This document shows, one piece after another, positions 26,702-35,715 of a stretch of DNA of 64,000 nucleotides. The position numbers and the translations under genes were made by a program. The stretch is from Methylosinus trichosporium OB3b. Its GTDB lineage: Bacteria > Pseudomonadota > Alphaproteobacteria > Rhizobiales > Beijerinckiaceae. The DNA lies in the NCBI RefSeq assembly GCF_002752655.1, contig NZ_CP023737.1:1488001-1552000 (forward strand). Reading direction: 5' to 3'. Each line of letters begins with the position of its first letter. The stretch's first letter is position 1. The notes under the pieces are model-generated. The model ran no database searches, had not been told where the DNA came from, and saw only the letters and a list, made by a program, of their open reading frames with translations.

Positions 26702-28846
26702 TCAGAACTCCGTGCTGAGCTTGGCGATCGCGGTGAACGGCTGCATCGGTCGCAACGTGAACGCCCCGTCCGTATCGTAGATCTGCCGGTTCGTCATGTT
26801 TTGGAAATTGACCTGGAGCTTGAAGGGTTGGCGGCCGACGTCGAAGCGATACCATGCGGAAGCGTCGAGCCGCACATAGCCGGGAAGCAGAAATGTGTTG
26901 GGCAGCGCGGCCTCTCTCTGCGTCTCGGCGCGCAGTCCCGCGCCGAGACCGAATCCATGCAGCGACGAGTCGGGCTGGAACTCATATGTCGTCCAGAGAT
27001 TGCCGGAATGGCGGGGAACGCCGGCGAGAAGATCTCCGACCGGAAGGCGATTGTCCTGGAGCACCTTCGCCAGAGTGTGCGCATAGCTGAGGACGATGTT
27101 CCAGCCGGGAGCGATCTCTCCTGCCACATCGAGCTCGACGCCGCGGCTCCGCTGCAATCCGGACGCCACGCTGTACAGGCTGTTCGTCGGATCGGTCGTC
27201 GGCACATTGCTCCTCGTCAGCTGGTAGAGGGCGAGCGTGGCCTGAACGCGATTGTCGAAGGCCTTCTGCTTCACGCCCACCTCCCATTGCTGGGACGCGC
27301 TGGGCGGCAACGGAGATCCGCTGGATGTCGTGGATGTGGTCGGCACGAAGCTGTTCGACCAGTTGAAGTAGAGCGCGGTGTCGGGGATGGGCTCGAAATT
27401 CAGACCGAAACGCGGTGAGAACCGCTGCGCATGGTTGAGGCTCCAGGGCGTCGCCGACAATTGATTGAGGCTGCTCGTCGTGATGGAGTCGTAGCGGACG
27501 CCCGCGAGCAGACGCCATTGCGGGGCGAGGGTGACGAAATCCTGCACATAGCCGGCGAAATCGCCGACGCGGGATCTGGTGTTGGAGGAGAGCTTCGGCG
27601 CGCCGATGGCGACGTCGTAGACGGGGGAGAGGAGATTCAGCGTCGGCACGGCGACGGCGTAGCCGATCGTATGATTGAGGCTCCAATAGGCTTCGGCGCC
27701 GACGAGCCAGTCATGCTGCAGCGGCCCCGTCGTGAAACTTCCCGACAGCTCGTTCTGCCAATCATAATCCTGAACCCACGCGGGTCCGGATTGAACAGAG
27801 CGGGAGAGCGTATATCCATTCGCCGCCACCGACAGTCGCGAGAAGCGATCCGTGCCGAGCGAATAATTCACGTCGGAGACATTCATGCCGACGCGGAGCT
27901 TCACCCCTGAGTCGAACTTGTGTGTCCACTCCAGGCTGACGCGCTCGGCGTCCTTGTGGGATTGGCTCTGATTGGGATCCATGTAGCTGAAGGAGAGGGG
28001 CAGCGCGAGCGTCTGCTGCGCGAGCGGGGCCTGATAGGCGCCATAGCTGAAGCCGCTGTTGAACCATTGCCCGCGGAGCAGCAACGTGTCCTGCTCGGTC
28101 GCGCGCCACAATATGCTGGGATTGAGGAACACGTTCTCCTGCTCGCCGAATTGCTTGATCGTGTGGGAGCGGTCGATGGCGCCGTCGAGTCGCATCAGCA
28201 GGGAATGATCGCCCGTGAGATCACGATTGAGATCGAAGGTCGGCCGGACCAATCCATAGCTGCCGCTCGCGATGTCGACATGGAGGAAATTCGCGTCGAG
28301 CGGCGTCTTGGTGACGATGTTCACGACGCCGCCCGACGCGACGGAGCCGCCGTAGAGGACGGATGCGGGCCCTTTGAGAACTTCGATGCGATCGATCCCT
28401 TGCACATCTTGCTGATTGCTGGTCTCGCGAAAACCATCGCGCAAATTGGCGCCGGCGTCGTTGAAGCCGCGAATGCGGAACGACAGCGAGCCCGGGAAGG
28501 CGTTGCTGCTCTCGACGCCGCTCACGGTCTCGATCGCCTGGCGAACGGTGAGAGCCTGACGTTCCTCGATCACTCGCCGCGTCACGAATTGGACCGAGAG
28601 CGGCACGTCATGGATCGGCGCGGCGAGCTTGAGCGTCGATTGCGCCTGCTCTCGTATATAGCTCTGAGCCGATGGGTCGGTCGACCGCGCCTTCCCCGTC
28701 GCGGCTCGTTGTGGTCCCACCTCGATGGTCGGGAGCGTTTCTGGTGATTGCGCGCGAGCCTGCGGCGACGAGGCGAGAACGAGGATCGCCGGCGCCGAAG
28801 CGCCCGCTTGCAGCATGAAAATGAGCAGGGAGCGCGAGGTGGACAT
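26702..28846 (-). CDS. TonB-dependent siderophore-type receptor without STN domain
   Basis: The 714-aa product starts at MSTSRSLLIFMLQAGASAPAILVL (signal peptide, AGAGAAAGA-like site upstream). A plug follows (APIHDVPLSVQFVTRRVIEERQALTVRQAIETVSGVESSN...RIRGFNDAGANLRDGF...IEVLKGPASVLYGGSVASGGVVNIVTKTPL), then a beta barrel ending in a terminal Phe (IAKLSTEF). Unlike MbnT it has no N-terminal signalling domain, so it cannot drive a FecR relay. It is probably transcribed with the DJ-1-like gene upstream and the small FDAGE protein downstream. The substrate is unknown; a foreign metallophore is plausible. Confidence 0.88.
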   Translation of the reverse strand: MSTSRSLLIFMLQAGASAPAILVLASSPQARAQSPETLPTIEVGPQRAATGKARSTDPSAQSYIREQAQSTLKLAAPIHDVPLSVQFVTRRVIEERQALTVRQAIETVSGVESSNAFPGSLSFRIRGFNDAGANLRDGFRETSNQQDVQGIDRIEVLKGPASVLYGGSVASGGVVNIVTKTPLDANFLHVDIASGSYGLVRPTFDLNRDLTGDHSLLMRLDGAIDRSHTIKQFGEQENVFLNPSILWRATEQDTLLLRGQWFNSGFSYGAYQAPLAQQTLALPLSFSYMDPNQSQSHKDAERVSLEWTHKFDSGVKLRVGMNVSDVNYSLGTDRFSRLSVAANGYTLSRSVQSGPAWVQDYDWQNELSGSFTTGPLQHDWLVGAEAYWSLNHTIGYAVAVPTLNLLSPVYDVAIGAPKLSSNTRSRVGDFAGYVQDFVTLAPQWRLLAGVRYDSITTSSLNQLSATPWSLNHAQRFSPRFGLNFEPIPDTALYFNWSNSFVPTTSTTSSGSPLPPSASQQWEVGVKQKAFDNRVQATLALYQLTRSNVPTTDPTNSLYSVASGLQRSRGVELDVAGEIAPGWNIVLSYAHTLAKVLQDNRLPVGDLLAGVPRHSGNLWTTYEFQPDSSLHGFGLGAGLRAETQREAALPNTFLLPGYVRLDASAWYRFDVGRQPFKLQVNFQNMTNRQIYDTDGAFTLRPMQPFTAIAKLSTEF

Positions 28847-28970
28847 CAGGCCGTTCTTTCTCTGTAGATTGATCATTGCGTTTTTGATCGGGACAAAGAT
28901 CCGCGACGACGGCGTCGTCCCGCAGATTGAGGAGAGGCCATTTGCAGCGCAGCTCTCAGGGCCGCGGATG

Positions 28971-29780
28971 TCATCCGGGCGCCAGCCGCCGACGCGCGAC
29001 CTCGACGGCGAGCCGGGCCTGCTCGTCCATCCAGACCCTCCCCTTGCGTATATCCGCCATGCGCTCCGGCCCTGCTTCATCGGGCGTTCCGTTGCGGAAA
29101 GGCGGAGCGGGCGCGTATTCGAGAATGAGCTGATCTCTGCGCGACGCTTCCTCCCCCGCGAGCTCCGAAACCAAGACCAGCCCGAAGTCGATCCCCGCGG
29201 TCGCGCCGCCGGCGGTCAAGCGATTGCGATCACGCACGACACGCTTGGCGACATGGCGCGCGCCGAGCAGCGGCAGAAGATCGGCGACGCCCCAATGCGA
29301 GGTTGCGTCATATCCTCGCAGCAATCCGGCCGCGCCCAGGATCAGACTACCGGTGCAGTCGCTCGTGACCCATTTGGCGCGCGCGCCGAGCGCCGCGACG
29401 AAATCGACGACCTCGGGATCTTGCATGCAGGCGATCGTGCCCAGCAAGCCGCCCGGAACGAACAAGATGTCGGGATCGGAATAGGCTTCTGCGAACGTCG
29501 CGTTCGCCGCGATCGGAACGCCGACGTCAGTCGACACGGGCGTTCGCTCCTTCCAGATCAGCTGGAGATTCCAACGCATGATCGTGAAGACGGTCATCGG
29601 CCCGATCAGATCCAGCGCGACCATCCTCGGATAGACGAGCATCGCCACCTTCGGCGCCGTCGGGTCCGGGGCCATCATGGCATGCAAATGAGCGCTCCCC
29701 GTCTCCTGCCCGAGCGCCGGACTTACGGCGGCGGCGCCGGCGAAAGCGAGGAGCCTGCGACGATCGATCCAGTCATGCAT
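28971..29780 (-). CDS. Exported DJ-1/PfpI-family protein, isonitrile-hydratase-like
   Basis: The 269-aa product starts at ATG 29780 with a Tat-like signal (DRRRLLAFAGAAAVSPALG). The fold core is VAMLVYPRMVALDLIGPMTVFTIM...PDILFVPGGLLGT...WVTSDCTGSLILGAAGLLRGYDATSHWG; the Cys in DCTGS is the nucleophile position of this family. Related cytosolic enzymes hydrate isonitriles; export makes this one unusual. It precedes the TonB receptor in the same direction by 124 bases and is divergent from a GlxA-type regulator. Confidence 0.8.
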   Translation of the reverse strand: MHDWIDRRRLLAFAGAAAVSPALGQETGSAHLHAMMAPDPTAPKVAMLVYPRMVALDLIGPMTVFTIMRWNLQLIWKERTPVSTDVGVPIAANATFAEAYSDPDILFVPGGLLGTIACMQDPEVVDFVAALGARAKWVTSDCTGSLILGAAGLLRGYDATSHWGVADLLPLLGARHVAKRVVRDRNRLTAGGATAGIDFGLVLVSELAGEEASRRDQLILEYAPAPPFRNGTPDEAGPERMADIRKGRVWMDEQARLAVEVARRRLAPG

Positions 29781-29812
29781 TTTCAAGGCTCCCGATCATG
29801 CCGTGTGGTCGT

Positions 29813-29823
29813 GGGGGGGGGGG
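29813..29823 (+). repeat. G11 homopolymer upstream of the DJ-1-like gene
   Basis: Eleven consecutive G residues (C11 on the coding strand) lie 33 bases upstream of the ATG at 29780. Such a tract in a promoter or leader is prone to slippage and could vary expression. It may also carry a length error in the assembly. Confidence 0.8.
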
Positions 29824-29910
29824 CGTCGATCCGGGCGCTTCGCCGGAGGGTCGAAGGCGCGCGCAAGAGTTCTGCGGGCGACAGGCGCGCAGTTCAGAAC
29901 TTATGCAGGT

Positions 29911-29925
29911 GTATAAGAATTATAC
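29911..29925. promoter_or_regulatory. Perfect palindrome GTATAAGAATTATAC, candidate operator
   Basis: A 15-bp perfect inverted repeat lies in the ~480-base divergent region (29781-30264) between the DJ-1-like gene and the AraC-type regulator, inside a locally AT-rich patch. It is well placed to bind that regulator. I see no gene in the rest of this intergenic region. Confidence 0.45.
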
Positions 29926-30264
29926 TTGCGGCGTTTCGCCGCTATATTTCGCCGTCTGGAACAGCGAAATCCATGGACAGAGGAGGTGTCGGCCAAGCGA
30001 ACATTCGACGCCGGCTCATGAAGAGATGATCGCTGGAGGCGGAGGAGCTGAATTCCTCTGACGCGCTCGGATCGCTGGACTTTGCAACGATAGTCGCAGT
30101 TGCGATTTTCAACTCGGCCTCCTATACTACTTGCCGTTCCGCGACTCTGTCCAGACCCCACCGCTGGCGCCGGACAGCCGCATTCCGTCATTCGAGAACG
30201 TCCAGCCCCTCGAGAGAGGCCGTATCGCGCTAGGCAAGGCAAGCTAGCAGGGACGCAAACGGCT

Positions 30265-31254
30265 GTGTCGCCAAAAATCCAACCAATCTCGCCAAACACA
30301 TCCCGGATCGTCGACATTCTCGCTTTTCCGAGAGCGCAACTGCTCGACGTCACAGGGCCGTTTCAGGTCTTCACCACGACCAATGACATTCTCGCGCGCC
30401 GCGGTCTGCCGCCCGCTTACGAGGTTCGGATCGTCAGCTCCTCCGACGCGATTGTCGCGACCGGCGGCTTCGTGATCGCGACCACGCCTTTCGAGGCGGC
30501 CGGCGCCAGGATCGACACCTTGGTCATCTCTGGAGGACGCGGCGCGACGGAAGCGGGGGAGCAAGAAAGGCTGGCCCAATGGGTCAAGCAGCGCGCGCTC
30601 TCGGCGAGACGCGTCGCCTCGGTCTGCACGGGAGCGTTCATACTCGCGGCGGCAGGCCTTCTCGACGGGCGCCGCGCCGTGACCCATTGGGAGTTCTGCG
30701 CGCGGCTCTCCCACCAGTTTCCACGCGTCACGGTCGATCCCCGGCCGATCTTCATCCATGACGGTCCGATCTGGACGTCGGCGGGCGTGACCAGCGGCAT
30801 CGATCTCGCGCTCGCGCTGGTCGAGGAGGATCTCGGGCGCCCGATCATGCTGACGGTCGCAAGGCGCCTCGTCGTGTTTCCGAAGCGTCCGGGCGACCAG
30901 GCGCAATTCAGCGATGCGGTGACGCTGCAGGCGCCCAATCACAGCTTCGCCGAGCTGCACCTTTGGATCGACGACCATCTCACGGAAGATCTGTCCTTGC
31001 GCCGCCTGTCCGACCGAGCCGGAATGAGCGAGAGAACCTTCTCGCGGCGCTATCGCGAGGAGACGGGCATGACGCCCGGCCAAGGGGTCGAGCGACGGAA
31101 GGTCGAAGCCGCCAGGCAGCTTCTGCTCGACACGCATTTTCCGAGCAAGCGCATCGCGAAATGCTGCGGCTTCGGCTCGGAGGAAATCTTGCGGCGCGCC
31201 TTCCTCCGCGTGCATGGCGTCGGACCTAAAGAATATCGCGAACGCTTCGGCTGA
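30265..31254 (+). CDS. GlxA-type transcriptional regulator (DJ-1 domain plus AraC DNA-binding domain)
   Basis: From GTG 30265 the product is 329 aa; the frame opens earlier, but the family starts just before RIVDILAFPRAQLLDVTGPF. The N-terminal half is a DJ-1/PfpI ligand domain (VCTGAFILAAAGLLDGRRAVTHW; TSAGVTSGIDLALALVE). The C-terminal half has two AraC helix-turn-helix motifs (LSLRRLSDRAGMSERTFSRRYREETG and FPSKRIAKCCGFGSEEILRRAFLR). It is divergent from the DJ-1-like/TonB genes and probably controls them. Confidence 0.88.
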   Translation: MSPKIQPISPNTSRIVDILAFPRAQLLDVTGPFQVFTTTNDILARRGLPPAYEVRIVSSSDAIVATGGFVIATTPFEAAGARIDTLVISGGRGATEAGEQERLAQWVKQRALSARRVASVCTGAFILAAAGLLDGRRAVTHWEFCARLSHQFPRVTVDPRPIFIHDGPIWTSAGVTSGIDLALALVEEDLGRPIMLTVARRLVVFPKRPGDQAQFSDAVTLQAPNHSFAELHLWIDDHLTEDLSLRRLSDRAGMSERTFSRRYREETGMTPGQGVERRKVEAARQLLLDTHFPSKRIAKCCGFGSEEILRRAFLRVHGVGPKEYRERFG

Positions 31255-31363
31255 GAGTGTTCCGCTGGAGAGCGCGCGAGGACCCATGGCTGTTCGAGGG
31301 GAATGTCGCGCACGGCGGTAGGGCGACGCGGCCCGATCAGCGAGATCAAAAAAGGATGCGGCG

Positions 31364-33211
31364 ATGAATGTGGTTTTCGAAGCTGCGCGCGGCCAATGGC
31401 GCAGATTTTCAATCGCGGCGATCGCCGCATTCGTGATCGGGCTCGTCGAGCCGACGAGAAATGTGTCTCAGGCGGCGGAGCCGCGGCATGGGCTCGCCAT
31501 CGTCGGAGCGCCGGCGTTGCCCGAGACCTTCGATCATCTGCCCTACGCCAATCCCGACGCGCCCAAGGGCGGAAGGCTTCGACTCGGAATGCTCGGCGCC
31601 TTCGAGAGCCTCAATCGCTTCAACGTGAATTATGTCCGGTCGCCGCTTTTTCTTCTCGGTGCGGTCTATGAAACGCTGATGACGCGCTCCGAGGATGAGC
31701 GGAAGACCTATTATGGGCTCGTCGCGCGCTCCATCGAGATGGACGACGCGCGTCGGCGCGTGACCTTTCATCTCGATCCCCGCGCGCATTTTTCCGATGG
31801 CGTTCCGATCACTTCCGCCGATGTGCTGTTCACCTTCGAGCTTCTCCGGACGAAGGGCGCGCTGCGGCTGAGGGAGACACTCGGTCGGGTCGGAGCCGCC
31901 GAGATCGTCGACGCTCACACGATCTTCTTCGATCTCACAGGGACCGACGACCGGGAGCTGCCGCTCCAACTCGCCGTTCTTCCAGTCCTGCCCGAGCATG
32001 CGACCGATGTGGAGCATTTCACTGATGCGAGCTTCGCGCCGCCGGTCGCGTCAGGCCCTTATCTCGTCGCCGATGTCAGGCCCGGCCAACGGCTCGTGCT
32101 TCGGCGAGATCCGAACTATTGGGGAAAGGACCTGCCGGTGAGGCGTGGGCTGTTCAATTTCGACGAGATCGATGTCGACTACTACCGTGACGCGGGCGCG
32201 CTGTTCGAAGCGTTCAAGGGCGGCCTCGTCGATTTTCGCGAGGAGACGAGCGCCGGCCGCTGGGCGAACCACTATGATTTGCGAATCGTCGATGATGGTC
32301 GCGTCGTCAAGGAGGCGATCACGCCGCCGCGTCCCGTCGGCATAGAGGGCTTTCTCTTCAACCTCCGCAAAGAAGCGTTTCGCGACGTGCGCGTGCGAGA
32401 GGCGATCGGGATGATGTTCGATTTCGAATGGATCAACGCCAATTATTATTCCGGTCTCTACAAGCGGACGATTAGCTATTTCGACGAGAGCGAATTCGCC
32501 TCGTCGGGCCATGCTGCGAGCGCAGCCGAAATGCGCCTCCTCTCCCGCTTCTCGAATGTCGTCCGAGCGGATGTGATGGCCGGCGAATGGCGGCCGCCGA
32601 TACATGACGGCACGGCGCGCGACCGGGAGCTGTCCCGACGCGCGCAGGCGCTGCTCCAGTCCGCAGGCTATGCTCGCGCCGATACGGGGCTGGTCAGGGA
32701 TGGCGCGCCGCTGCAATTCGAAATCCTGGTCAGCAGCCGGGATGAGGAGCGCGTCGCCCTGGGCTTTTCTGCTTCTTTGGCGAAAATCGGCGTCGACGCC
32801 CGGGTGCGGCTCGTCGACTATGTCCAGTTCGTGCGGCGACGTCAGCATTTCGATTACGACATGGTCGTCGCGCGCTGGCTCAGCGCGGCGGCGCCCGGGA
32901 GCGAGCAGCGCGTTCACTGGAGCGAGATCGCGATGGATGCTGCGGGCGATCTCGCAGGCGCGGCCTCGCCGGCCGTGTCGGCGATAATCGACTCGCTGCT
33001 CGCCGCCGAGAGCCGGGATGAGTTGATCACGGCGGCCCGAGCGCTCGACCGCGTTCTGTTGTCGGGGTTCTATTTCGTGCCGCTCTATCACGCCTCGGAA
33101 ATTTGGACGGCTCACGACGCGAGGCTGATACATCCGGAAAAGACGCCTCGCTACCCGATACTTCCCTATAACCTCCTCCTCGACGATTGGTGGTTCGATC
33201 AGCGCAAATGA
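31364..33211 (+). CDS. Family-5 extracellular solute-binding protein, candidate MbnE
   Basis: The 615-aa product has a signal peptide (RFSIAAIAAFVIGLVEP) and the SBP_bac_5 core typical of YejA-type peptide-binding proteins (LPYANPDAPKGGRLRLGMLGAFESLN; PNYWGKDLPVRRGLFNFDEIDVDYYRD; FLFNLRKEAFRDVRVREAIGMMFDFEW). It would bind peptides in the periplasm. No permease or ATPase gene is near, so it is an orphan. A family-5 protein named MbnE binds Cu-methanobactin in related methanotrophs; position near mbn, and joined fragments of this gene and the mbnI region just downstream, support that identity without proving it. Confidence 0.8.
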   Translation: MNVVFEAARGQWRRFSIAAIAAFVIGLVEPTRNVSQAAEPRHGLAIVGAPALPETFDHLPYANPDAPKGGRLRLGMLGAFESLNRFNVNYVRSPLFLLGAVYETLMTRSEDERKTYYGLVARSIEMDDARRRVTFHLDPRAHFSDGVPITSADVLFTFELLRTKGALRLRETLGRVGAAEIVDAHTIFFDLTGTDDRELPLQLAVLPVLPEHATDVEHFTDASFAPPVASGPYLVADVRPGQRLVLRRDPNYWGKDLPVRRGLFNFDEIDVDYYRDAGALFEAFKGGLVDFREETSAGRWANHYDLRIVDDGRVVKEAITPPRPVGIEGFLFNLRKEAFRDVRVREAIGMMFDFEWINANYYSGLYKRTISYFDESEFASSGHAASAAEMRLLSRFSNVVRADVMAGEWRPPIHDGTARDRELSRRAQALLQSAGYARADTGLVRDGAPLQFEILVSSRDEERVALGFSASLAKIGVDARVRLVDYVQFVRRRQHFDYDMVVARWLSAAAPGSEQRVHWSEIAMDAAGDLAGAASPAVSAIIDSLLAAESRDELITAARALDRVLLSGFYFVPLYHASEIWTAHDARLIHPEKTPRYPILPYNLLLDDWWFDQRK

Positions 33212-33239
33212 TTGAATCAAAATTGATTCTTGCCTGATC

Positions 33240-33385
33240 CGAGGCCGTTTTGACGCGAACTCGAGATCTCGCCGAAGCGCGAGCCGCTGGCCGGGCCTGA
33301 CATATCGGCGACGACATAGGGCCCTGACGCGACCGGCGGCGCGAGGCTCGCATCGGCGAAATGCTCCACTTCTGTCGCATGCGTC
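33240..33385 (-). pseudogene. Inverted fragment of a solute-binding protein gene
   Basis: On the minus strand this block matches the gene at 31364-33211 over its bases ~31985-32115 (ATDVEHFTDASFAPPVASGPYLVADV... versus ATEVEHFADASLAPPVASGPYVVADM). It is a fragment of a paralogue, not an exact copy. It is joined directly to the mbnI-region fragment. Confidence 0.7.
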
Positions 33386-33900
33386 CGCAGCATCGTCCGG
33401 GCCACCCTGCGTTTCAGATAGTCGAGCTGTTCGCGCTTGTTGCGCAGAAAGATCTCGCGAATGAAATTCGATTTTGGTCCGGCATGATCGGCGTCCGCTG
33501 GCCAGCACCAGCCGCGCCGAGTGACAAGCCGCTCGCCGCGTGCGCTCTTTGGAAGACGCAAAAATATTGGTCGCTCCATCGACGTTGAGGATTCCGGGAT
33601 CGTCAGCAGAGCGCCGCTGGTGGAGCGCGCGACCAGCTCGATTCTCGGCGAACCGCCGAGGGCGTCGCGTCGACTTCGATCGGCCAGGGGATCGACGCGG
33701 ATGGTGACCGGGGCCGGACGACATATATCCGCAAACGGAGTCGCGGCCTCCTTCAGCGACCTCTCGAGATTGACCCGCCCGCTCACGGAACCGACGACGA
33801 GAAGCGCCTGAAATCGGACGCACAGCGCGACAAGGCTGCTTGTCGCCCACGAGTGCGTCAGTCGCGGAGGAGTGGCCTCGCCTCGGACGGCGCGAGAGGC
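33386..33900 (-). pseudogene. Degraded duplicate of the mbnI 5' end and the CALC-motif gene
   Basis: About 510 bases parallel 22215-22830 at roughly 90% identity by eye. It retains mbnI codons 1 to ~30 (PDQKSNFIRE-FLRNKRE-LDYLKRRV), the intergenic DNA, and the N-terminal hydrophobic part of the CALC-motif gene. A one-base loss breaks mbnI, and ~120 bases holding the HDCALCGGC segment are deleted. No intact gene lies between 33212 and 34126. Confidence 0.75.
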
Positions 33901-34126
33901 GTCACGATGGGCAGGCTCGCTCTATGTCGAGGAACGAGAATGGGGACATGGCCGCAATTCGACGATATGGTCGGCCTCGTGTCTTGCAGTTCCTCGAGCG
34001 CGAGCCTGTCGAGGCTCGCTCTTTCGGGGAAGTCGGGCGACGCGAGGCTCTCGCCTTTTTCGCTTGGAGCGTTCTTTCCGAGCGGAAGGCGCGCCAACGG
34101 AGCCTCGAACCGCTGGATTTCGCGCC

Positions 34127-35059
34127 ATGTCCAGAGACGAAACGCTTATTGCCGAAGCCGATCAGAATCAAATTCGCGATCACGCTCTTTCGATCATCGC
34201 CACGCATCAGGGCGCATGGGCCCGAGCCGCGGAGCAGCATCCTGAGAACGCACGGTTTTTTGCACTGCTCCAACGCACGCTCGCGCGCCGCGAGGCCGAT
34301 GCGCCGAGCCTTGCGCGCGAGGCGGCGCGCTTCCTGGTCGAGATCCGGGACGCTCGCTACCGCGAGGCGACGGCCGATCTCGATTTTCAGCTCGCCCGTC
34401 GCGAGCTGAATTTTCTACTCGTCCTGCTCGCGGCCATCGTCGAAAATCGGCGTCTCGCACGGCTCGAGCGCGCCCGTGGGCGCCTCGGCGATGTGGAATG
34501 GACGCTCCGCGTCGAGCGCATCCGCCGCCAGCTCGCGACCGTCGGCCGCCTGACCGGCGAGAGCGGCTATCTCACCCAGCCGCCGGAATTCGAATTCATG
34601 ACCGATTGGTCATCGCAGGTAAGCAATGATCTCGCGCGGGCGATCCTCGGCAGCTTGCGCGGGCGGCGGCGCGACGTGGCGCGACAGATCGCACATTTCC
34701 TGCCGCGCTATGGTCTCGACGCGGCGCGGCGAAACTGGTTCCGGCTGCTGGTCGTGAGCCTCGTCTTCGGATGGCTCGTCAATTTCATCATGCAATTGGC
34801 GCAGGTCTCGACCTTCACTTTGCTCGGCCTCGGGCTGCTCGCCATTGGCAAGCTCGGACCGATCGTTTTCGAGAAGCTGCTCGCGCGGCGCTGGCTGGAG
34901 GCGCATCGCGCCGCCCTGCGCCGGGCGACGTTCCGTCTCTATCGCGCCTATGCGGAGTTCCTCCCCGACCGCGCTTTTCTCGACGCTATGCATGAATTGA
35001 GCGAGGAGCAGGTCCGCCGGGCGCTCTGGCCGGCGGCTTCGGAGGATACGTCCGCGTGA
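34127..35059 (+). CDS. Hypothetical membrane protein
   Basis: The 310-aa product starts at MSRDETLIAEADQNQ. It is largely charged and helical (many Arg/Glu-rich helices), with two adjacent membrane segments around residues 205-245 (WFRLLVVSLVFGWLVNFIMQLAQVSTFTLLGLGLLAIGKLGPIVFEKL). I do not recognise the family. It is the last chromosomal gene before the integrated element. Confidence 0.65.
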   Translation: MSRDETLIAEADQNQIRDHALSIIATHQGAWARAAEQHPENARFFALLQRTLARREADAPSLAREAARFLVEIRDARYREATADLDFQLARRELNFLLVLLAAIVENRRLARLERARGRLGDVEWTLRVERIRRQLATVGRLTGESGYLTQPPEFEFMTDWSSQVSNDLARAILGSLRGRRRDVARQIAHFLPRYGLDAARRNWFRLLVVSLVFGWLVNFIMQLAQVSTFTLLGLGLLAIGKLGPIVFEKLLARRWLEAHRAALRRATFRLYRAYAEFLPDRAFLDAMHELSEEQVRRALWPAASEDTSA

Positions 35060-35164
35060 CGAGCCACGCCCTGTCTCCCGCTCGCGGCCGGGGCATTCTC
35101 CGGATCCAGCTGTCTGGGACGCAATCCGAGCGGTCCGATATCTGCGCGGCGGCGTTGCGCAAGC

Positions 35165-35247
35165 TAGAGCGACAAGCCCTTGTCACGCCTGACGAAAATT
35201 GGAGCGGGCGATGGGAATCGAACCCACGACATACAGCTTGGGAAGCT
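35165..35247. repeat. attL: 83-bp direct repeat including the 3' half of tRNA-Gly
   Basis: This matches 44404-44486 with a single mismatch (aaaattgg versus aaatttgg). It contains the 3' half of tRNA-Gly (35200-35247) plus 35 bases beyond the tRNA end. It marks the left border of the integrated element. Confidence 0.9.
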
Positions 35248-35355
35248 CGGATAACCCGCTGATTTCACGTCCTTATGTTCCCCTTCTTCTTAAGGAGAAG
35301 GGAACGTGCAAGCTGACCTCGAAAAGAGAGCCGCCGCCGCTTTCGGGGGCGCGTC

Positions 35356-35715
35356 ATGAGCGCGCGCGCGATGGCTTGGGCCATGAAGCAGCGCGCCGGC
35401 GGCGCTCCCCAGAAACTCGTCTTGCTGGCGCTCGCGAGGCTCGCCGATCAGCGCGGCGAGACGAATTGCACGAACGCCACGATCGGCAACATCTGCGAAA
35501 TCGAGAACGATGGCGTCCGGCGCCACCTCGTCAAGCTCGAGGCTCGGGGATTGATCGTGCGCTCGCCGAGCTTCCGGGAGGACGGCGGGCGGGACGTGAA
35601 CCGCATCACTCTCGCATGTCCGAAGCCGCGCCAGTCGCGCCGGCGGAAAAATGTCGCACCACGCGACATTTGCGAAAATGTCGCGGCGATCGGCGGCGAA
35701 TGGGGGCGCGCATGA
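35356..35715 (+). CDS. Helix-turn-helix protein, possibly replication-related
   Basis: The 119-aa product has a winged-helix-like segment (GAPQKLVLLALARLADQRGETNCTNATIGNICEIENDGVRRHLVKLEARGLIVRS). This resembles the N-terminal helix-turn-helix of phage replication/initiation proteins. It ends in a basic tail. The stop overlaps the next start (ATGA at 35712), so both are translated together. Confidence 0.6.
   Translation: MSARAMAWAMKQRAGGAPQKLVLLALARLADQRGETNCTNATIGNICEIENDGVRRHLVKLEARGLIVRSPSFREDGGRDVNRITLACPKPRQSRRRKNVAPRDICENVAAIGGEWGRA

Noticed and set aside
35200..35247. Second tRNA-Gly gene at the left end of the element
   Set aside because: Only the 3' half is present; the sequence diverges after the anticodon stem, so it is an attachment-site remnant.
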